Source: JAITMY01 sp031553765 | GTDB lineage: Bacteria > Bacteroidota > Bacteroidia > Bacteroidales > UBA932 | Length of the DNA: 64,000 nucleotides | Assembly (NCBI GenBank): GCA_031553765.1 | Contig: JAVBKY010000004.1 | Span: forward strand, 248,001 to 312,000 | Direction: 5' to 3' | In this document: positions 41,709 to 51,517 of the stretch, piece after piece | How positions within the stretch are numbered: the first letter of the stretch is position 1 | Layout of the letters: every line of letters starts with the position of its first letter | The notes under the pieces: generated by a model | Seen by the model: the letters and a program-made list of their open reading frames with translations, nothing else | Told to the model about the DNA's origin: nothing | Database searches by the model: none | Made by a program: the position numbers and the translations under genes

Positions 41709-43771
41709 AATTTTATTCTAAGTTGTACCTTCACATCCGTTTGGCGATTCGAATTATTTTCAGCTAAACCATCGCCAATACTTTCCTTATCAAAATAAAA
41801 AGTTCGCGCACAACGTAGCCACACGTCCAACCTATCTAACGGTTGCCACTGCAAATTTATGAACCAACGTGAACCCCTTCCGTAGTATGCGGGTACTGAA
41901 AAAGCATAAAGTGCATCAGCCTCGTAAGCGTAAATGCGCGTAGCGTAGCTATCGGTATTAAATACTGCATAGCGCAACGAAAAACCTAAAGGTAACCGCT
42001 GTAAACTATAGCGAACATCCTGAAAAAGCGCCAACCCGCTCTCCCGCCCTGCGAATCCGCCTTTGTACCACGAACCCTCCATGCGAGTCTCGCAATTCAA
42101 GCCTTGCAGTAAAGAATAGACAATATTGTAACGCAAAGTTATTTTCTCTACATCATCCGTCGTTCGTGTTTGCTGCAAATCATTCCTCACATTTTCCTCC
42201 TTGGTATCGTACTTAAACCGCAAGTACATTTTACAAGATTGCTTCGGCATATAATCTGTTTGAAATAAAAACTCAAACCCTTTTGATGGGGCAAATGCCT
42301 TAAACTTAAGCCATGAAAAATAGTAGGCATCAAAATAAAAGGTAGTCTTCACTTTGGGATGAGGAAAAATATTTGCACCTATATAAAAACCTGTTTCATT
42401 TGCTGTTTTTCCTCCATCGGCAAAAGCGTTGGCATAGTAGGCCTGGTATTGCGGTTGATAATAGCGATGCAATAGCGCCAGCTGCATGCGCGGGGTTACA
42501 TCGGCCAACAAACCGTTTATAGTTGCTAATCCTCCGTTTTGGCTTACACCGAGTTCACCAAATAGGTGTATCTTCTTAAAGTAGTAGCGGTAATCAGCGC
42601 TCACGTTGGCATTGCTGTTTTTACTTAACTCGTAGCGATTGTACGAATGAACTTCCTTTTGATACTCCCCACCAAAACTATGCCACAATCCCGTTACCCC
42701 AATTCGTAGTTTCTTCATGCTCCATGCACCGTTAGCGCCAAGCACCATCTCGCTCACGGCATCTTTTTCATTCATGCTGCTGGGTGTATTATGCAAGCCC
42801 GTTGTTTGCAATGTGGAGAAAACGTCTAGCGAGTCAGCATTTGCATCGACATCTTTATACGAAAAGAAAGCCGTTGCTATAAACCGCTTATTCAACCTCA
42901 CGCTTGTTGCAATGCCACGAAAAAACATATTTTCATCGGCACCGCTATACGCCTTTACACCTGCGCCACGCTTTGCTACGCTCAATCCATCACTCGATTT
43001 ACCAAACGATCCACCTTGCCAAAGAGAAAGTCCCTGCCCCAGCTGTATATAGTAATCGCCTAGCACCAGCGTGCGCAACGGTCCTATTTTATTCAGTTGA
43101 ATATGTCCTGAGTAAAAATCAAATCCAACAGGATTAACTTTTCTTCCGAAAGGCTCTCCAGCATCTTTCTCAGCAGTCAATCCCCACTGTAACGTACTAC
43201 CAAACGCATAGCGATAGCGCAGGTAAATATTTTGCTGACTACCTAAATAGCGCGAGTTGGGTTTTACCACAAGGACGCTATCAGCAATTGGCTTATAGCC
43301 TTGTTGCTTTTCCACCGTTTGCTTTACGCGCCCCAGTAATTGGTGCTGACCTCGCGTAAGCATCTGCCAAATAGTAGGTCGCTGCCACCTATCGGTAGGT
43401 ATAGCCGTAACAAATGGCAGCAACAACTTCATCTGTCCCTGTGTAATACCATGTACATATTGCAGCTCGTAAGGTGTTTGCATCTCACCATATAGAGCAA
43501 TATACTCATGAATACTTGCCGCTTGAAACTCATTAAGCACATGCAATTGCAACAGCTCAGTTTCACTTGCCGTATTCAAGTTCAACGGATTGATAGAATA
43601 TCCCGCTAGCGTTTCATACATCACCTCCAAATTCGCATCGGCATTTTCCAGCGATGAAATTTCCTCAACAATGTCCTCAATGGCTTCTTGAGTGGTAAGG
43701 GTTTGGGCAAAGGTGGAAAAACAAATGAGAAACATACCAACTACTACCCCGAACCACCTAAAAAGAGCCAT
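41705..43771 (-). CDS. secreted helix-hairpin-helix / beta-barrel protein
   Basis: The 688-residue protein has a signal peptide (about 1-23) and an HhH/ComEA-like region near residues 50-110 (NLNTASETELLQLHVLNEFQAASIHEYI). It then has a long part rich in alternating hydrophobic and aromatic strands, consistent with an outer-membrane barrel ending in VQLRIKF. Such HhH-plus-barrel proteins are a Bacteroidota family of unknown function. The frame is open to 43999, but residues before 43771 are intergenic repeat. The convergent recJ gene overlaps it by 4 bp. Confidence 0.8.
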   Translation of the reverse strand: MALFRWFGVVVGMFLICFSTFAQTLTTQEAIEDIVEEISSLENADANLEVMYETLAGYSINPLNLNTASETELLQLHVLNEFQAASIHEYIALYGEMQTPYELQYVHGITQGQMKLLLPFVTAIPTDRWQRPTIWQMLTRGQHQLLGRVKQTVEKQQGYKPIADSVLVVKPNSRYLGSQQNIYLRYRYAFGSTLQWGLTAEKDAGEPFGRKVNPVGFDFYSGHIQLNKIGPLRTLVLGDYYIQLGQGLSLWQGGSFGKSSDGLSVAKRGAGVKAYSGADENMFFRGIATSVRLNKRFIATAFFSYKDVDANADSLDVFSTLQTTGLHNTPSSMNEKDAVSEMVLGANGAWSMKKLRIGVTGLWHSFGGEYQKEVHSYNRYELSKNSNANVSADYRYYFKKIHLFGELGVSQNGGLATINGLLADVTPRMQLALLHRYYQPQYQAYYANAFADGGKTANETGFYIGANIFPHPKVKTTFYFDAYYFSWLKFKAFAPSKGFEFLFQTDYMPKQSCKMYLRFKYDTKEENVRNDLQQTRTTDDVEKITLRYNIVYSLLQGLNCETRMEGSWYKGGFAGRESGLALFQDVRYSLQRLPLGFSLRYAVFNTDSYATRIYAYEADALYAFSVPAYYGRGSRWFINLQWQPLDRLDVWLRCARTFYFDKESIGDGLAENNSNRQTDVKVQLRIKF

Positions 43772-43794
43772 AGCAACACAGCATTTGATAACAG

Positions 43795-43913
43795 CGTCAT
43801 TGCGAGCGAGGCGTGGCAACCGGAACAAGGTGGAGTTCAGCGAAGCTAATCTCCCATTTTGCGCAAACGGCGCAATTGAATAGATTGCTTCGTCGTTCCT
43901 CCTCGTAATGACG
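43795..43913. repeat. GTCATTGCGAG-family repeat
   Basis: CGTCATTGCGAGCGAGGCGTGG at one end and CCTCGTAATGACG at the other frame a 119-bp imperfect inverted repeat in the gap between the HhH and PorV-like genes. Confidence 0.85.
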
Positions 43914-43995
43914 CTTTGAGGGAAACACTGCGCAGACTCACTACTATTATGGCCTTCTTTAGGAGGTTTGGGGAGAAAAGAAGCAAACACTTGTA

Positions 43996-44835
43996 TCATC
44001 GTCCACCTTTTTTACGCTCCGCAAAAACATAGCAAAGTGTCACCTGCGGTGAATACCCCAAACTCTCATGGCGCGAAAACGCCATATCAATACGTAAATT
44101 GTGGTACACATAACCAAATCCTGCATACAACTCTACAGGCTTTGCCGACACGCCCAACCTCAACGTCAGAACCTTCTCCACCGTAAATTCTGCACCAAAC
44201 TTAGCCTGTACATTTTGCTTTGAGTCAAACTCAGCGGCAGCCAAAAGAGTAACGTATGGTGTTAATATATAACCCATCCCCAGATTGAAAAACATAGGCA
44301 GCTGCGCACTATAATTATCGCTAAATAAGCGCGAGTTAGTAAAGTTGTAGACGTGCACACCAAGCCAAATATTGTCCAGCGGTTCGGCAAGCACAGCCAA
44401 CTCCGCTGTAATTGCCCCCGTACCACCATATCCCACCACAGCAACATGATTATAGCAAAGCTGCGCACCTATTGCGAATCGCTCAGATAAGCGTTTTCCT
44501 AACGCCACTCCCACCCGATTCTCCCGATACTGCGAATAGCCAAAAGAGCACACATCCACCGCTACCACGCCCGCTATAGGCACGGGCATAGCGAATACTC
44601 CGGCTCCCATATTTAGGGCCTCAGTAAAATATTTATTTTCGTAGTGAATAACTGCTTCTGGTGAGGTAATAAAACCCAATGCTGCTTGATTATTATAAGC
44701 AGCAAAGGCATCAACATTCACAACACCAATACCACCCAAGCCTGTTGCGCGACTTCCCTTGGGTAGAACATTAATAATAGCATAACATAAATTTGACGCT
44801 AATACAAGCGCGAGAAAAAGGGGCAGAACTCTCAT
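43996..44835 (-). CDS. PorV/PorQ-like outer-membrane beta-barrel protein
   Basis: The 279-residue protein has a signal peptide (about 1-19) and a start resembling PorV/PorQ-type proteins (LPKGSRATGLGGIGVVNVDAFAAYNNQAALGFI). Such proteins in Bacteroidota belong to or accompany the type IX secretion system or are general FadL-like barrels. It lies upstream of the HhH/barrel gene on the same strand with a repeat-filled gap. No other type IX genes are in the window, so that role is a guess. Confidence 0.7.
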   Translation of the reverse strand: MRVLPLFLALVLASNLCYAIINVLPKGSRATGLGGIGVVNVDAFAAYNNQAALGFITSPEAVIHYENKYFTEALNMGAGVFAMPVPIAGVVAVDVCSFGYSQYRENRVGVALGKRLSERFAIGAQLCYNHVAVVGYGGTGAITAELAVLAEPLDNIWLGVHVYNFTNSRLFSDNYSAQLPMFFNLGMGYILTPYVTLLAAAEFDSKQNVQAKFGAEFTVEKVLTLRLGVSAKPVELYAGFGYVYHNLRIDMAFSRHESLGYSPQVTLCYVFAERKKGGR

Positions 44836-44841
44836 ATACGT

Positions 44842-44885
44842 AAAAAGAAAAAGCGAAGCATTTCTCGTAGGAAGTGCTTCGCTTT
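44842..44885 (-). terminator. intrinsic terminator of ssb
   Basis: The stem AAAGCGAAGCA/TGCTTCGCTTT is followed on the minus strand by a T-rich run. It sits in the 72-bp gap between ssb and the PorV-like gene. Confidence 0.8.
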
Positions 44886-44907
44886 AGCATTGCATTTTTG
44901 ATTCGGT

Positions 44908-45372
44908 TTAGAACGGCAGATCGTCGCTCTCGGGTTGCTCAGGTACCGCAGGTGCAGCAGCCGGTTGTGAGTAGCCTCCACCAGAGGGAGCCGATGATTG
45001 CTGAGGTGCGGCATAACCACCACCTCCGGCGTTATTATCTTCACGGCGACCAAGCAGACGCACATTATCCGCCACAATTTCAGTTGTATAGCGCTTTTGA
45101 CCATCCTTATCATCCCAACTCCGAGTACGAATTTTACCTTCTACAAAAATTTGTGACCCCTTGCGGATGTACTTTTCAGCTAGTTCGGCCAGCTGGCGCC
45201 ATAGCACCACATTGTGCCATTCAGTGTTGGTTACACGTTGTCCGCTGGTTTTATCGGTATATGTTTCAGAGGTAGCCAGCGTGATGGTGGTAGTGGCTAC
45301 ACCGCTATCCAAATGACGAACCTCGGGGTCTTTCCCCACATTTCCAATGAGCATTACTTTGTTTAGTGACAT
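44908..45372 (-). CDS. ssb: single-stranded DNA-binding protein
   Basis: The 154-residue SSB has an OB-fold in residues 1-110 (MSLNKVMLIGNVGKDPEVRHLDSG, FVEGKIRTRSWDD), a Gly/Pro/Gln/Ser-rich linker and the canonical acidic tip ESDDLPF that recruits partner proteins. It lies downstream of mutY with its own -7 element, so it is probably expressed on its own. Confidence 0.97.
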   Translation of the reverse strand: MSLNKVMLIGNVGKDPEVRHLDSGVATTTITLATSETYTDKTSGQRVTNTEWHNVVLWRQLAELAEKYIRKGSQIFVEGKIRTRSWDDKDGQKRYTTEIVADNVRLLGRREDNNAGGGGYAAPQQSSAPSGGGYSQPAAAPAVPEQPESDDLPF

Positions 45373-45417
45373 AATCGTATTGTTTTAAAAAATTATTTTG
45401 CAAAAACTGTTAGGAAA

Positions 45418-45425
45418 CAAAGATA
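45418..45425 (-). promoter_or_regulatory. -7 element of ssb
   Basis: The minus strand reads TATCTTTG, 45 bp before the ssb ATG, in the gap between mutY and ssb. No clear -33 element was seen. Confidence 0.55.
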
Positions 45426-45442
45426 GAAAAACAATCCTATTC

Positions 45443-46522
45443 TCACATCTCACTACGTAAAAAATACCTCTCCACCGGTTCCGCAGCCATATAACCATCT
45501 ATTAACCTTGGAGTTGAATAGTCTCCCAAGTCCTCTATTTTTACCTTCTTGAAATTAGAGATCAAGTGGTACGGAAGGGTCTTTACCTCCAATATCAGGA
45601 ACTGAGTATAAAGATGTTGGTGGCTCAGCACGTGCTTCATGATTGGCGACACATACAGCATGGTGGGTTTTACGCTATCGAATATCTCTTTCCACTCTGC
45701 CGTCTTTTCAAGCGCCTTGGGCGAAACTTTTTTGTCGGTTTCTATCAGCGGAAATTCGTACAGCGAATGCCATATATCTTTTTCGCCCCGCTGGTGAATA
45801 AAGGTATCGTCCTTGTGACGTATCATCAGGTACGAAAAGTAACGATCGGTTACTTTCACCTTTTTACTCTTAACAGGCAGCTGCGCCACTGCATGGTTGC
45901 GCAGGGCATAACACACATCGCTTACAGGACACTCTCCGCACAAAGGATTTTTGGGCATACACAGCGTACCGCCAAAATCCATTATAGCCTGATTGAAAAT
46001 GTCTGGACGCTTTTTATCGAGCTGGTCAGAAGCAATTTGGTATAACTCTTTTTGTCCCGCCAAAGTATCAATGGGAGTGAATACGCCGAATATGCGTGCC
46101 CAAATGCGGTACACGTTACCGTCAACCGCGGGGCGCGGAATTTTGAACGCAAAAGCGCCAATGGCGGAGGCGGTGTAATCGCCCACACCATGTAGAGAAC
46201 GTAAGCCTTCGTATGTATTGGGAAATTTTCCACCGAACTCGTTCACCACCTGCTGCGCTGCAACGTGCATGTTGCGGGCACGGGTGTAGTAACCTAAGCC
46301 CTGCCACACCTTCATTACGTCGTCAAGGGGAGCCGAAGCCAAATCCTGCATAGTGGGAAAAGCCTGCAAAAATCGGTAGTAGTAATCCAAGCCCTGCGCC
46401 ACGCGCGTTTGCTGCAGTATCACCTCCGACACCCAAATAGCATATGGGTCTTTGGTTTTACGCCAAGGCAGGTCGCGCTTGTTGGTTTCGTACCACGCTA
46501 TTATTTTTGAAGCAATGGACAT
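45443..46522 (-). CDS. mutY: A/G-specific adenine glycosylase MutY
   Basis: MutY removes adenine opposite 8-oxoguanine. The 359-residue protein has catalytic E33 (VSEVILQQT) and D134 (VDGNVYRI), the HhH-GPD motif HGVGDYTASA and the [4Fe-4S] ligands C188-x6-C195-x2-C198-x5-C204. The C-terminal NUDT1-like domain (about 225-350) is present. It starts one base before the stop codon end of the C69 dipeptidase gene and so is in a unit with it. Confidence 0.96.
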   Translation of the reverse strand: MSIASKIIAWYETNKRDLPWRKTKDPYAIWVSEVILQQTRVAQGLDYYYRFLQAFPTMQDLASAPLDDVMKVWQGLGYYTRARNMHVAAQQVVNEFGGKFPNTYEGLRSLHGVGDYTASAIGAFAFKIPRPAVDGNVYRIWARIFGVFTPIDTLAGQKELYQIASDQLDKKRPDIFNQAIMDFGGTLCMPKNPLCGECPVSDVCYALRNHAVAQLPVKSKKVKVTDRYFSYLMIRHKDDTFIHQRGEKDIWHSLYEFPLIETDKKVSPKALEKTAEWKEIFDSVKPTMLYVSPIMKHVLSHQHLYTQFLILEVKTLPYHLISNFKKVKIEDLGDYSTPRLIDGYMAAEPVERYFLRSEM

Positions 46523-48199
46523 CTACCTCGCCTTCAGCACCTCGCCATTATCATTTACAATAGCCCTGCGCTCACGCTCGGGTAGCTGCGGTTGCATGGG
46601 GCTCGGGCAATTGCCATAAGAAGTACGGGTAAACTTTCCGCTATCTTCCTTTTTGATATTGCCGTCAATATATTTTACCATCAAATACTGATCGAGCTTA
46701 ACCCAACGGCGCATCATTTCCTCCGCGCGACTCACCGAGTAATCAGTCAGCACTTTTACCTCGCTGCCATCATCCACCAACTTCATATTAGCCACCTGCT
46801 CCATCGACTCCTTTTCAAACTCCTGCTGCACCTTAACAATATCGGCGCTCATGGCATTGTAGCGCAGGTAAGCAAAATTGGTAACACGGTTGAACAACCA
46901 AAATGCGGCAGTGGGTGAATAAGTCAGCATATCGCCATTACCTTGAGAGAAGCACTCGGGTACACGCGTTGAACAGCTGTATATGGGTGTGAGGCATGAG
47001 GTAGAAGCATCATCAACACCAAACCAAAATACACCAAATGGTGCGCGACACTCCGCTACAAACCAAAAGCCCGTTTGCTGCGTAGCTGTAGCACGCTCAT
47101 GTATGTAGTTCACACTATCCAGCTGCCACGTCATAGGACGCCAACGGTACGGAAGGGCGTATGCTCCTGCACCCGCATCCTTAGTCATATCCATGGGCGT
47201 GCCCTCGTAGTGGTCGCGCATGGCAGCGGCAATATCATCCACACCTAAAACGCGATTGGGTTTAATGTACAGCGGCATTCTGTTGATTAGGTTATCCCCC
47301 ATAGCATAGTCCAGATACTGCATCATATCGCCATTCACCTCCTTAAAGAATGACCATACGCGGGCATCGCAAAAGCGCGCGCCTCCAAAGTCAACGGGGT
47401 TGTACGTATCAGAAAACGAAAAATCTTTATCAAGTCCCTTGTAGTAACCGCAGGCACGGGCAAAATCAATTACATCATCAGCGTAAACTACCTCAGCTGT
47501 TGCAGGAAAATTCTTCTTCATTTGCGAAGCGGTGATAGACTTTTTTCCATCAGCCAGCGGGAAAGTTTGAATACGCGCTTGGTTGGCATGGCCGCTCACA
47601 TATCCGTCGGGAATGCGTACCGCTACCCACACAGCACCTTTGGCAAAAGGCTTTTTCTTAGCATTGTACTTTATCTCGCTGCCCTTACCTATCAACTCGA
47701 GTATCCACACCTCGTTAGGGTCGGCAATGGAGAAGGATTCACCGCTCGAGTAGTAACCGTAGTTTGCCACCAAATCAGTCATTACCTTTATGGCTTCACG
47801 CGCGGTTTTAGCACGTTGCAATGCAATATAAATAAGGCTTCCGTAATCTATTATACCCGTTGAATCGTACAACTCCTCGCGTCCCCCGAAGGTGGTTTCA
47901 CCTATGGCCAGGTTGTACTCGTTCATGTTACCTACTACGTTGTAGATTTCATCCACTTCGGGGATTTCACCCAATATTTTTCCACTATCCCAATCCTGTA
48001 CCACACGCTTGGTACCTGCTTCATTCTTTGTTGCGGGATAATGGTACAGTTCGCCATAAAGTACGTGCGAATCGGCCGCATACGAAATAATGCACGCGCC
48101 GGTTTTCGATGCACCTTTAGTCACAATGTAGTTTGTACATGCTTGCAATTGGTACGTTACAAAAGCAACAGCAACAAATAACAGTAGTAGTTTTTTCAT
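46523..48199 (-). CDS. C69-family dipeptidase
   Basis: The 558-residue protein has a hydrophobic leader (about 1-20) that ends at C21 in QACTNYIVTKGAS. In family C69, an N-terminal-nucleophile hydrolase, the cysteine after the pro-peptide is the catalytic nucleophile, and this sequence matches that start. It would hydrolyse dipeptides. It is probably exported, and the cysteine position could alternatively be read as a lipobox, which would make it a surface lipoprotein. It is directly upstream of mutY. Confidence 0.88.
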   Translation of the reverse strand: MKKLLLLFVAVAFVTYQLQACTNYIVTKGASKTGACIISYAADSHVLYGELYHYPATKNEAGTKRVVQDWDSGKILGEIPEVDEIYNVVGNMNEYNLAIGETTFGGREELYDSTGIIDYGSLIYIALQRAKTAREAIKVMTDLVANYGYYSSGESFSIADPNEVWILELIGKGSEIKYNAKKKPFAKGAVWVAVRIPDGYVSGHANQARIQTFPLADGKKSITASQMKKNFPATAEVVYADDVIDFARACGYYKGLDKDFSFSDTYNPVDFGGARFCDARVWSFFKEVNGDMMQYLDYAMGDNLINRMPLYIKPNRVLGVDDIAAAMRDHYEGTPMDMTKDAGAGAYALPYRWRPMTWQLDSVNYIHERATATQQTGFWFVAECRAPFGVFWFGVDDASTSCLTPIYSCSTRVPECFSQGNGDMLTYSPTAAFWLFNRVTNFAYLRYNAMSADIVKVQQEFEKESMEQVANMKLVDDGSEVKVLTDYSVSRAEEMMRRWVKLDQYLMVKYIDGNIKKEDSGKFTRTSYGNCPSPMQPQLPERERRAIVNDNGEVLKAR

Positions 48200-48239
48200 A
48201 ATTTCTTTCTTTACCCCCAGGCTATGACATTAACTGTCT

Positions 48240-48302
48240 GCTGGCAGTAGTACATTTTTCACAAACCCACCACGGTTACAGCCCCCTTTAGGGGGTTGGG
48301 GG
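48240..48302. repeat. CCCTTTAGGGGG-type intergenic repeat
   Basis: GCCCCCTTTAGGGGGTTGGGGG and a CACGGTTACAGCC lead recur in inverted or degenerate form near 37110 and 43950. Confidence 0.55.
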
Positions 48303-48310
48303 TCATATTT

Positions 48311-49345
48311 CTACACCAAATATATTTTATTCTCTCTACACTTCTTCCTCATCTCATCGGACCAAATACTGGCTTGCACTTCGCCTATATGCGCTTTACG
48401 CAAAAAGAACATGCACAGGCGCGACTGTCCAATACCGCCGCCCTCCGCCAACGGCAACTCACCGTTGAGTAAGCGCTTGTGGAAAAGTAATTCCTTGCGG
48501 TCTTCCTTTCCCGTCATTTTCAGCTGGCGCAGCATTGCCTCCTTATCCACACGAATACCCATTGACGAAATTTCGAATGCTATTTTCAAAATGGGATTCC
48601 ACAGCATCAAGTCGCCGTTCAAGCCGGGTAATCCATTACTTCCGGTAGTAGTCCAGTCGTCATAGTCGGGCGCGCGACCGTCGTGCTTTTCGCCGTTGCT
48701 CAACTCGCAACCAATGCCAATAATAAACGCCGCGTGATGCTTTTCCAGAAACTTATTCTCACGTTCTTTTGGCGACAAGTTCGGGTACATTTGCAGCAGT
48801 TCCTCGGCATGTACAAATACCAACTCCTTTGGAAGAATAGGCTTTATTTGCGGATATGTTTCGTACACCACAAACTCTGTTTGCAGTAACGCCGAATAAA
48901 TCTTATTCACCGTTTGCTTCAAAAACTCTACCGTGCGCTGTTCAGGCGCAATGTTGAGCTCCCAGTCCCACTGATCCACGTAAATGGAGTGGATATTATC
49001 CAACTCCTCGTCAGCGCGAATAGCATTCATATCGGTGTACAAGCCGTAGCCCTGCGCTATTTCGTAATCGGCAAGTGCAGTACGCTTCCATTTGGCCAGC
49101 GAGTGTACAATTTCAGCCTTAGCATCTCCCATATCCTTTATAGGAAAAGTCACGGCACGCTCCACACCGTTCAAATCGTCGTTAAGACCGGTACCACGCA
49201 ACACAAACAGCGGCGCCGTAACGCGACGCAAGCACAGATTCGAACTCAATGACATCTGAAAGGTATCTTTCACCAACTTAATAGCCTGCTCGGTTTGCTT
49301 CAAGTCAAGCAAGGGCTCGTAGCCTGTGGGAATGGTAAGGTTCAT
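48311..49345 (-). CDS. asnA: aspartate--ammonia ligase AsnA
   Basis: AsnA makes asparagine from aspartate, ammonia and ATP. The 344-residue protein is of normal length and has class II aaRS-like motifs: LRRVTAPLFVLRGTGLNDDLNG near the N-terminus, IYVDQWDWELNI, and a C-terminal SMGIRVDKEAMLRQLKMTGKEDR...GGGIGQSRLCMFFL motif 3. It has no operon partner; a short repeat separates it from the upstream HAD gene. Confidence 0.97.
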   Translation of the reverse strand: MNLTIPTGYEPLLDLKQTEQAIKLVKDTFQMSLSSNLCLRRVTAPLFVLRGTGLNDDLNGVERAVTFPIKDMGDAKAEIVHSLAKWKRTALADYEIAQGYGLYTDMNAIRADEELDNIHSIYVDQWDWELNIAPEQRTVEFLKQTVNKIYSALLQTEFVVYETYPQIKPILPKELVFVHAEELLQMYPNLSPKERENKFLEKHHAAFIIGIGCELSNGEKHDGRAPDYDDWTTTGSNGLPGLNGDLMLWNPILKIAFEISSMGIRVDKEAMLRQLKMTGKEDRKELLFHKRLLNGELPLAEGGGIGQSRLCMFFLRKAHIGEVQASIWSDEMRKKCRENKIYLV

Positions 49346-49373
49346 ATAAAAATATTAAAATAAGATATGCGAT

Positions 49374-49420
49374 TTTCGACATGCGAAAAGAAAGTCCCAT
49401 GTCGAGTGTCGCCTATCGCA
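49374..49420. repeat. inverted copy of the 18566 repeat
   Basis: ATTTTCGACATGCG and CGAGTGTCGC in this spacer match the two blocks of 18566-18616 in reverse orientation. Confidence 0.6.
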
Positions 49421-49427
49421 AATCTTG

Positions 49428-50081
49428 TTAGTTCAACAAATTCTCAAACGTATAAACGTTCACTTCGGTGAAATCTTTTATCACCATATCGGCATGCTGC
49501 AGCTGCGCCTCCGGCATAATAGTGGAAATAGCAATGACTGCCATGCCTGCGTTGCGCGCCGCTTCAATGCCCAACAAGGCATCCTCTACCACCACGCACT
49601 GCTCGGGCTTGAAGTTCATAGCTGCGGCAGCCTTCAAAAACACCTCGGGATTAGGCTTACCTTGCTTTATCTGCGACGAGTTAATCACAGCCTTAAAGTA
49701 GTGGCGAATATTCAGTCCGTCCAGCACCATTTCAATGTTCTCGTCAGGTGCCGACGAACCTACACACATGGGAATACCCGCCGCCTTTAGCGACTCGAGC
49801 AACTCACTCAATCCATTAACCAACTTTAAATGAGGACGATACAGGTCGCGGTACAATGATTCTTTTTCGTGCGCCAACTCTGCGATTCTTTCCCCCGAAA
49901 TATCCGCCCCAAAAATCATGGGCATAATATCGTTGTTGGTTTTACCGCTTGTACGTGGCAAAAAATCGTCACCCATGGGTATATTATAGCGTTTATGCAG
50001 TTCACGAAAGGCCTCGTTATGGTACGGCATGTTATCTATCATGGTGCCGTCCATATCAAAAATTACTCCAAATTCTTCCAA
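49428..50081 (-). CDS. HAD-superfamily beta-phosphoglucomutase-like phosphatase
   Basis: The 217-residue protein has HAD motif I (D9-M-D11-G-T in IFDMDGT), motif II (CVGSSAP), motif III Lys in SQIKQGKPNPEVF and motif IV VVEDALLGIEAA. The alpha-helical cap in residues 20-85 is of the beta-PGM type. It would be a phosphoglucomutase or a sugar-phosphate phosphatase; the substrate is not readable. It is divergent from the MFS gene. Confidence 0.9.
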   Translation of the reverse strand: MEEFGVIFDMDGTMIDNMPYHNEAFRELHKRYNIPMGDDFLPRTSGKTNNDIMPMIFGADISGERIAELAHEKESLYRDLYRPHLKLVNGLSELLESLKAAGIPMCVGSSAPDENIEMVLDGLNIRHYFKAVINSSQIKQGKPNPEVFLKAAAAMNFKPEQCVVVEDALLGIEAARNAGMAVIAISTIMPEAQLQHADMVIKDFTEVNVYTFENLLN

Positions 50082-50114
50082 TTTCCTTTGATTTTAATTA
50101 GGTTACAAAAGATA

Positions 50115-50122
50115 CAAAATTA
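50115..50122 (-). promoter_or_regulatory. -7 element of the HAD gene
   Basis: The minus strand reads TAATTTTG, 33 bp before the HAD gene ATG. Confidence 0.45.
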
Positions 50123-50135
50123 GAAAAAAAAGTCG

Positions 50136-50143
50136 TATTTTTG
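50136..50143 (+). promoter_or_regulatory. -7 element of the MFS gene
   Basis: TATTTTTG, 20 bp before the MFS ATG. It lies only 13 bp from the divergent -7 element, so the two promoters may compete. Confidence 0.5.
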
Positions 50144-50163
50144 CGGCTTACAAAACACAAACC

Positions 50164-51507
50164 ATGAATAAACTTCTAAGTCAATCTAAATGGGCGCGTT
50201 GGACAGCACTCGCCATCGTTTCGTTTACCATGATGGCGGGCTACTTTATGACGGACGCAATGGCTCCGCTCAAGGGCATGCTCGAAAAAACAGCGGGTTG
50301 GGACAGTACCGACTACGGCTTCTATAACAGCGCCTATGGTTGGTTCAACGTATTCTTGCTCATGCTATTCTTTGGCGGGCTACTGCTCGACAAAAAAGGC
50401 ATTCGATTTACAGGGAAATTGGCCACCATTCTCATGCTTATTGGGTCATGCATTCAGTTCTTTTCACTACGCATCTCACCTGACGGCGGCACTATTTTAG
50501 GAATTAATTCACAGGTAATGAACACAGCACTGGGATTTGCCACTTTTGCTGTGGGCGTTGAGGTAGCCGGTATTACTGTTACCAAAGCCATTGTAAAATG
50601 GTTTAAGGGTCACGAAATGGCGCTGGCTATGGGCTTACAAGTGGCTGTTGCACGTATTGGTACGGCTTGCGCCTTAATTTTTTCTAACCCTATTGCAAAG
50701 CACTTTAACGGAGTTTCATCCTCTATCCTATTTGGTTGCGTGCTACTTACCATAGGGTTACTTGCCTTTTTCATGTACTCCTTGCTTGACAAAAAGTTTG
50801 ACAAGGAAACCGGGATTACCGGAGTTTCTACCGAGGATGAATTTAAATTATCCGACATAAAAGTAGTACTTACCAACTACGGTTTTTGGCTCATTGCTCT
50901 ACTTTGCGTGCTGTTTTACTCGTGTGTATTCCCTTTCCTCAAGTACGCTACCGACCTTATGGTGAATAAGTTTGGTGTAAACGAGGAATGGGCGGGCACC
51001 ATTCCCGGCATACTGCCCTTTGGCACGATACTACTCACACCACTTTTCGGCAGCATTTACGACAAAAAAGGTAAAGGCGCTACTATTATGATTATTGGTG
51101 CTCTAATGTTAGTGGGTATTCACGCGCTGTTCTCAATTCCATTTATTGACAACTGGATTTTTGCCGTATCACTCATGATACTGCTTGGTGTAGCATTCTC
51201 ACTTGTACCTTCGGCTATGTGGCCTTCTGTACCAAAAATCATTCCCGAAAAACAACTCGGTACAGCTTATGCTTTAATTTTCTGGACACAGAATATTGGC
51301 CTTATGGGTGTACCCTACCTCATTGGCGTAGTACTTGATAAGTATTGCAAAACCGTTTCGCCCGAAGGCGCAATTTCGTACAACTACACCATCCCCATGA
51401 TGATTTTCACCTGCTTCGCCATAGCATCGGTTTTGGTAGCCGTGCTAATCAAAAAGGAAGATGCGAAGAAGGGGTACGGGTTGGAGTTGCCGAATGCCAA
51501 AAAGTAA
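50164..51507 (+). CDS. major facilitator superfamily transporter
   Basis: The 447-residue protein has 12 hydrophobic segments and a cytoplasmic loop after the sixth (about 205-235, KKFDKETGITGVSTEDEFKLSDIKVVL). The FGGLLLDKKGIRF and FGSIYDKKGKGATIM loops are the MFS motif A positions. The substrate is unknown; an organic anion or sugar-phosphate carrier is possible. It is divergent from a HAD phosphatase that may share its pathway. Confidence 0.88.
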   Translation: MNKLLSQSKWARWTALAIVSFTMMAGYFMTDAMAPLKGMLEKTAGWDSTDYGFYNSAYGWFNVFLLMLFFGGLLLDKKGIRFTGKLATILMLIGSCIQFFSLRISPDGGTILGINSQVMNTALGFATFAVGVEVAGITVTKAIVKWFKGHEMALAMGLQVAVARIGTACALIFSNPIAKHFNGVSSSILFGCVLLTIGLLAFFMYSLLDKKFDKETGITGVSTEDEFKLSDIKVVLTNYGFWLIALLCVLFYSCVFPFLKYATDLMVNKFGVNEEWAGTIPGILPFGTILLTPLFGSIYDKKGKGATIMIIGALMLVGIHALFSIPFIDNWIFAVSLMILLGVAFSLVPSAMWPSVPKIIPEKQLGTAYALIFWTQNIGLMGVPYLIGVVLDKYCKTVSPEGAISYNYTIPMMIFTCFAIASVLVAVLIKKEDAKKGYGLELPNAKK

Positions 51508-51517
51508 CTCCGCACTT

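Noticed and set aside
43772..43999. Extension of the HhH protein frame
   Set aside because: It is repeat DNA, and the predicted signal peptide begins at ATG 43771.
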